From Hyphomicrobiales bacterium (GTDB lineage: Bacteria > Pseudomonadota > Alphaproteobacteria > Rhizobiales > Rhizobiaceae), in contig UCAG01000003.1 in assembly GCA_900470285.1 (NCBI GenBank), positions 491,639-555,638 on the forward strand: 64,000 bases of DNA. The letters are read 5' to 3'. Each line of letters opens with the position of its first letter. The stretch's first letter is position 1. A model generated the notes under the pieces. It was given only the letters and a program-made list of their open reading frames with translations, was not told where the DNA came from and made no database searches. Position numbers and translations under genes: made by a program. Below are positions 63,984 through 64,000 of this stretch, in pieces.

Positions 63984-64000
63984 TTGACAGTTTGGATTGG
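63984..64000 (+). promoter_or_regulatory. Strong −35 element at the window edge
   Basis: TTGACA preceded by an AT-rich stretch (tgtgtaatttttttgaaaag) resembles the upstream/−35 region of a strong promoter, as before rRNA or tRNA genes. The −10 lies beyond the window. Confidence 0.3.

Overview
The window reads as a continuous stretch of alphaproteobacterial (Hyphomicrobiales/Rhizobiales) chromosome. Gene content and order most resemble the Brucellaceae: hemD–mitofilin-like–hemY; metX–metW divergent from hisC–tyrC; TIGR02302–lptM–argH divergent from tlpA; an Irr-type regulator; and etfBA–hbdA. G+C is near one half by eye, lower than in Brucella proper, so a relative such as Pseudochrobactrum is possible; this is inference. 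The palindromic intergenic repeats resemble RIME-type elements of this order. I see no phage, transposase, CRISPR array or rRNA gene. One tRNA gene (Gly, GCC) is present.

Layout. 0–4.5 kb: end of a heme operon (hemD), an alphaproteobacterial Mic60 homologue, hemY and a TerB-like gene. 4.5–11.2 kb: aqpZ, a lipoprotein, two methyltransferases, methionine entry (metX/metW) and aromatic/histidine biosynthesis (hisC, tyrC). 11.2–18.7 kb: envelope and housekeeping genes (DUF2125, gamma-glutamylcyclotransferase, YggT, ppa, plsC, YdcF-like, ftsEX, hpt). 18.9–26.3 kb: TIGR02302/DUF4175, lptM, argH, tlpA and three small transporter or nuclease genes. 26.3–31.4 kb: one operon combining a phosphoesterase with a Ugp-type ABC importer. 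31.6–35.7 kb: an Irr-type regulator divergent from sitABCD (Mn/Fe uptake) across paired operator-like palindromes.

35.8–44.1 kb: tRNA-Gly, a YbaK editing protein, a thioredoxin–TPR protein, Lon-N and Trm112-like genes, leuB, an MHS-family transporter with a large periplasmic insertion, and asd behind a remarkable leader peptide. 44.1–53.5 kb: YihY, an SDR, a HIG1-type protein, cobalamin adenosyltransferase, etfBA, hbdA, a 42-residue small ORF, DoxX, cysK and a universal stress protein with an FNR-type box. 53.6–64 kb: typA, mgtE, a Bcr/CflA exporter, MarR, an M3 peptidase, a DUF1737 protein, a CitE-like lyase, leuD and a degenerate metallopeptidase.

The most notable signals are regulatory. 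(1) A 52-codon leader ORF upstream of asd ends in a run of Thr, Lys, Ile and Met codons, the four amino acids made through aspartate semialdehyde, and is followed by RNA that can fold up to the asd ribosome binding site. (2) Two matching palindromes lie between the Irr-type gene and sitA. (3) A full CtrA-type box lies upstream of ftsEX. (4) A parS-like palindrome lies upstream of doxX. (5) A perfect FNR/FixK box lies upstream of usp. (6) lysA is apparently missing from its usual place beside lptM. I found no wholly new multi-gene defence or metabolic system; most coding content is ordinary core genome.
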